Positions 61,917-64,000 of a DNA stretch of 64,000 nt are shown here, in pieces (within the stretch, counting starts at the first letter, position 1; every line of letters begins with the position of its first letter). A program made the translations under genes and the position numbers. This stretch comes from Desulfobacter hydrogenophilus (GTDB taxonomy: Bacteria; Desulfobacterota; Desulfobacteria; Desulfobacterales; Desulfobacteraceae), in the NCBI RefSeq assembly GCF_004319545.1, contig NZ_CP036313.1, positions 4,652,501 to 4,716,500 on the forward strand. The letters are read 5' to 3'. The notes beneath the pieces are model-generated. The model was not told the DNA's origin. It saw nothing but the letters and a program-made list of their open reading frames with translations, and searched no databases.

Positions 61917-63020
61917 TTATTTTTCAAGATCTGACCCCATTTCGTTTGGGTTGGGTACATCCTTCGCACTTGCGCCCTGTTCTTCTGCGATAGATCGAGC
62001 CCACAATTTGTCATCGGTTTCGACCATCAAACCCTCCTGATCTTTACCCCGCACTGGGCTGTATGACAACTCTGTCAGCAGAGCAAAATGATCCGAACCA
62101 AAGTAAGGCAAACGTTTAATCGAACTTACGGTAAAATGATGACTGTGAAACAGATGATCCAACGGCCAACGGACAAATGGGTATTTGGCATGAAACGTAT
62201 TGAACATTCCCCGTCCCACCCGCGGATCCAGTAATCCGCTGAGCTTGCGAAACAAGCGTGTCGTTGCTGACCAGGCTACATCATTGAGGTCTCCTGTCAC
62301 GACAACAGGCTGATCACTGTCCACTATGCTCCGGGCAACAATCACCAGTTCCGCATCCCGTTCCTCAGATTCGGGATTCTCTTTGGGGCTGGGGGGAGCA
62401 GGATGAAGAAAATGCGTGCGTACCAGGTCGCCCGAGCGCAACTTGATTTGGACGTGCATTGAGGGAATATCGTCCTCAACAAGGTATGATATTTCCGTGT
62501 TCTCAAGCGGCAAGCGAGAGTATACATGCATGCCGTAGAGATTGTCCAAGGGACATTTAATGCTGTAGGGCATGTCAGCTTGTAGCGTATCGAGATGACG
62601 TTGCCACCACTGATCAGACTCCAGCGTCACGAGTACATCCGGCGCGTATTGGCTGACCAGTTTCAAAAAAGCGTCGAATTGCCTGTTGGGTGTTAATACG
62701 TTGGCCGTGAGAATGCTGAGTTTGCGATCGGGGTTAGGATTTTTTGTCGTTTTAACTTCTGATCGCCAGAGAACCGTGTATGGCATGATCCACCACAGCT
62801 GCCAGGCCAAGCACACCAGTGTGATACTAATGAGAGTCCAAGTCTGGTTTTTTGCAAGGTCCAGCGAAATGACTTGTATCAGGATTAATAATGATGCAGC
62901 GGCCGCCAGTTGCATGCGTGGAAAGTCCATTCCCCTTACCAGCCAATGAGGATGGCGCCATAAAGGTAATAGCGTAGCCGTAACCAACATGGCGGTAGCA
63001 ATAACAATCGGTATCTCCAT
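61917..63020 (-). CDS. Membrane-anchored endonuclease/exonuclease/phosphatase (EEP) family protein
   Basis: 367 residues. Three N-terminal hydrophobic segments (IVIATAMLVTATLLPLW, LAAAASLLILIQVISL, TLISITLVCLAWQLWWIM) precede an EEP domain: LTANVLTPNRQFDAFL, then VLVTLESDQWW (catalytic Glu), VVTGDLNDVAWS (GD-LND), RWPLDHLFHS and FGSDHFALL (C-terminal DH pair). All expected catalytic residues are present. Substrate may be nucleic acid, sugar phosphate or phospholipid. Related YafD/YaeF-like proteins share the anchor-plus-EEP plan. It sits between mobile-element pieces. Confidence 0.85.
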   Translation of the reverse strand: MEIPIVIATAMLVTATLLPLWRHPHWLVRGMDFPRMQLAAAASLLILIQVISLDLAKNQTWTLISITLVCLAWQLWWIMPYTVLWRSEVKTTKNPNPDRKLSILTANVLTPNRQFDAFLKLVSQYAPDVLVTLESDQWWQRHLDTLQADMPYSIKCPLDNLYGMHVYSRLPLENTEISYLVEDDIPSMHVQIKLRSGDLVRTHFLHPAPPSPKENPESEERDAELVIVARSIVDSDQPVVVTGDLNDVAWSATTRLFRKLSGLLDPRVGRGMFNTFHAKYPFVRWPLDHLFHSHHFTVSSIKRLPYFGSDHFALLTELSYSPVRGKDQEGLMVETDDKLWARSIAEEQGASAKDVPNPNEMGSDLEK

Positions 63021-63164
63021 GATTTACCCCGTTTTAGCCGTTCTACAGCGGGCGCGGCTTTTTGTGTTTCGCTGCAAGAGCCTTGTGTGTGCTGGCACGG
63101 CACATGTTCTTAAAAGTGAGTCAAATGTATAAAATTCCAATACATTTGGCAAGTCTTAGACCCA

Positions 63165-63400
63165 GCCTGATGGAGGACAAGGGTGTAGTGGTATGGCAAC
63201 GGGGTCTCGGTGACGATGCTTCGAAAGGGAGCCGTCCTGCTGAGGCAGGGCACCACAAAAGTAAGGGATGACGTACAGAAATCGGGTATGAGGCGCATAG
63301 ACCGGGACGAGCCGGCACAACAAGGTAAAGTCCTCTATCCATTATAGGGTGTATCCGTAAACCCGGCATTCACGTACTGAAAGGCATGTGTTTACCCCGG
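63165..63400 (+). other. Probable 5' RNA part of the group II intron
   Basis: GC-rich, stem-forming sequence before the RT fragment (for example CGGGGTCTCGGTGACGATGC near 63200 and GGGATGACGTACAGAAATCG near 63265), as found in domain I of bacterial group II introns. The usual GUGYG 5' end is not certain: GTGTAGTGG at 63183 is a weak candidate. No open frame of its own. Confidence 0.45.
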
Positions 63401-63804
63401 GAGGTCTCCTATGTGCCAACAAAGGAGACCCTGGAGTATACGGTATGAAAACCCGTCAACTTGGGAGCTACCTGGCAAAGTACTGGCCTGAAATCGAGCG
63501 AGACCTGCTTAACTGTAAGCATAAACCGCTGCCGGTGAAAAGGAAGGAAATTCCCAAACCGGACGGCGGTGTCCGTTTACTTGGAATACCCGCAGTGCTG
63601 GACCGGTTTACCCGGCAGGCCATCTCCCAGATCCTGGAACAGGTATGGGAGCCCTTTTTCTCTGAATGCAGCTATGGATTCAAGCCAGGCAGATCCGCAC
63701 ACGATGCGGTAATGCAGGGTAAAAGGTACATGGTTAAAGGTTATCCATATGTCGTGGATATGGACCTGTCAAAATTTTTCGACCGTGAAGCTCAAACTCG
63801 ATGA
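63388..63804 (+). pseudogene. Group II intron reverse transcriptase/maturase, internal fragment
   Basis: Reads ANKGDPGVYGMKTRQLGSYL, then IPKPDGGVRLLGIPAVLDRF, ECSYGFKPGRSAHDAV and the first catalytic-Asp region VDMDLSKFFDR. It matches domains 0-3 of group II intron RTs, but the usual N-terminal helix before ANKG is missing, and after FFDR (63787) the sequence changes to EAQTR and stops. The YADD site, the maturase (X) and any endonuclease domains are absent. Confidence 0.85.
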
Positions 63805-64000
63805 TCCAGTTTTTTTGAGGGAAGACCAGGTAATCAGTATTGAAAAATGCAAAGGCTGGTCAAGTCGATGCTATAATACCAATTTTCCAAACTGATATCT
63901 CACTCATCGGTTGGCCAGCCTTCAATGAGCAGAGTAAAATAAATGTTATTTGAATACAATAGTTCAATTGCAGTATAACACCTCATTTATGAAAATAAGG
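63788..64000. other. Unassigned sequence with inverted repeat at window end
   Basis: Begins abruptly where the RT homology ends. AAAGGCTGGTCAA (63851 on) is inverted to TTGGCCAGCCTT (63911-63922). No open frame. It may be the end of another insertion element continuing past the window. Confidence 0.4.

Overview
The window looks like a chromosome segment of a sulfate-reducing Desulfobacterota bacterium, most likely Desulfobacteraceae or a close relative (Desulfobacter, Desulfobacula, Desulfotignum). The main evidence is a complete dsrMKJOP operon for the membrane complex of dissimilatory sulfite reduction. A biotin-dependent carboxyl-transfer operon suited to methylmalonyl-CoA/pyruvate chemistry supports this, as do several small Desulfobacterota-type hypothetical genes. 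The assignment is inference from gene content; no rRNA is present.

Layout. 1-5.9 kb: housekeeping genes pyrG (cut by the window start), eno, adk, rpsU and folC. 6.3-10.9 kb: a periplasmic diheme cytochrome c peroxidase-like protein, tRNA-Arg(CCG), a glycosyltransferase/methyltransferase pair and a PagL-like lipid A deacylase. 11.1-16.8 kb: an RsbRD_N-domain gene followed by dsrM, K, J, O, P. 17-20.3 kb: an orphan radical SAM protein, a PhnA-like protein and a YprB-like nuclease gene split by an in-frame TAG. 20.4-24.6 kb: rplU-rpmA-obg-nadD-rsfS-gpmI. 25.5-30.4 kb: a zinc-ribbon protein and a three-gene carboxyltransferase cluster. 30.4-40.1 kb: DUF6125-like protein, TrmB regulator, azlCD, a DUF5320-like protein, a diguanylate cyclase, a long helical-repeat protein and a nickel/cobalt transporter-like gene.

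40.2-53 kb is accessory. It holds a topoisomerase III whose frame breaks at an A10 run, a truncated selO joined to a transposase remnant, a PEBP gene, and a MoxR-VWA operon whose VWA gene is split by a 4.3-kb transposon. 53-59.4 kb has decayed TonB-receptor and AraC-regulator genes beside an apparently intact DUF3450-ExbB-ExbB-ExbD-TonB-TPR operon. 59.4-64 kb is a patchwork of repeats, small stress-type genes, an IS200-type element, an endonuclease/exonuclease/phosphatase-family protein and a group II intron reverse-transcriptase fragment.

The most striking system is the transposon at 47042-51385. It has TG...CA ends, two inverted copies of an AAATAATGTAACGG-like site at each end and an exact 9-bp flanking repeat. 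It carries a DDE transposase with a MuB/TnsC-type ATPase, plus three accessory genes: a zinc-ribbon protein, a solo DnaG-type CHC2 zinc finger and a ParB/KorB-like helical protein. A degenerate 70-bp tandem repeat lies inside it. Precise removal restores the VWA frame. Also notable are a dispersed two-hairpin repeat family (4.1, 28.7 and 60.0 kb) and an inverted-repeat MITE-like family (16.9, 32.4, 33.5 and 38.4 kb).
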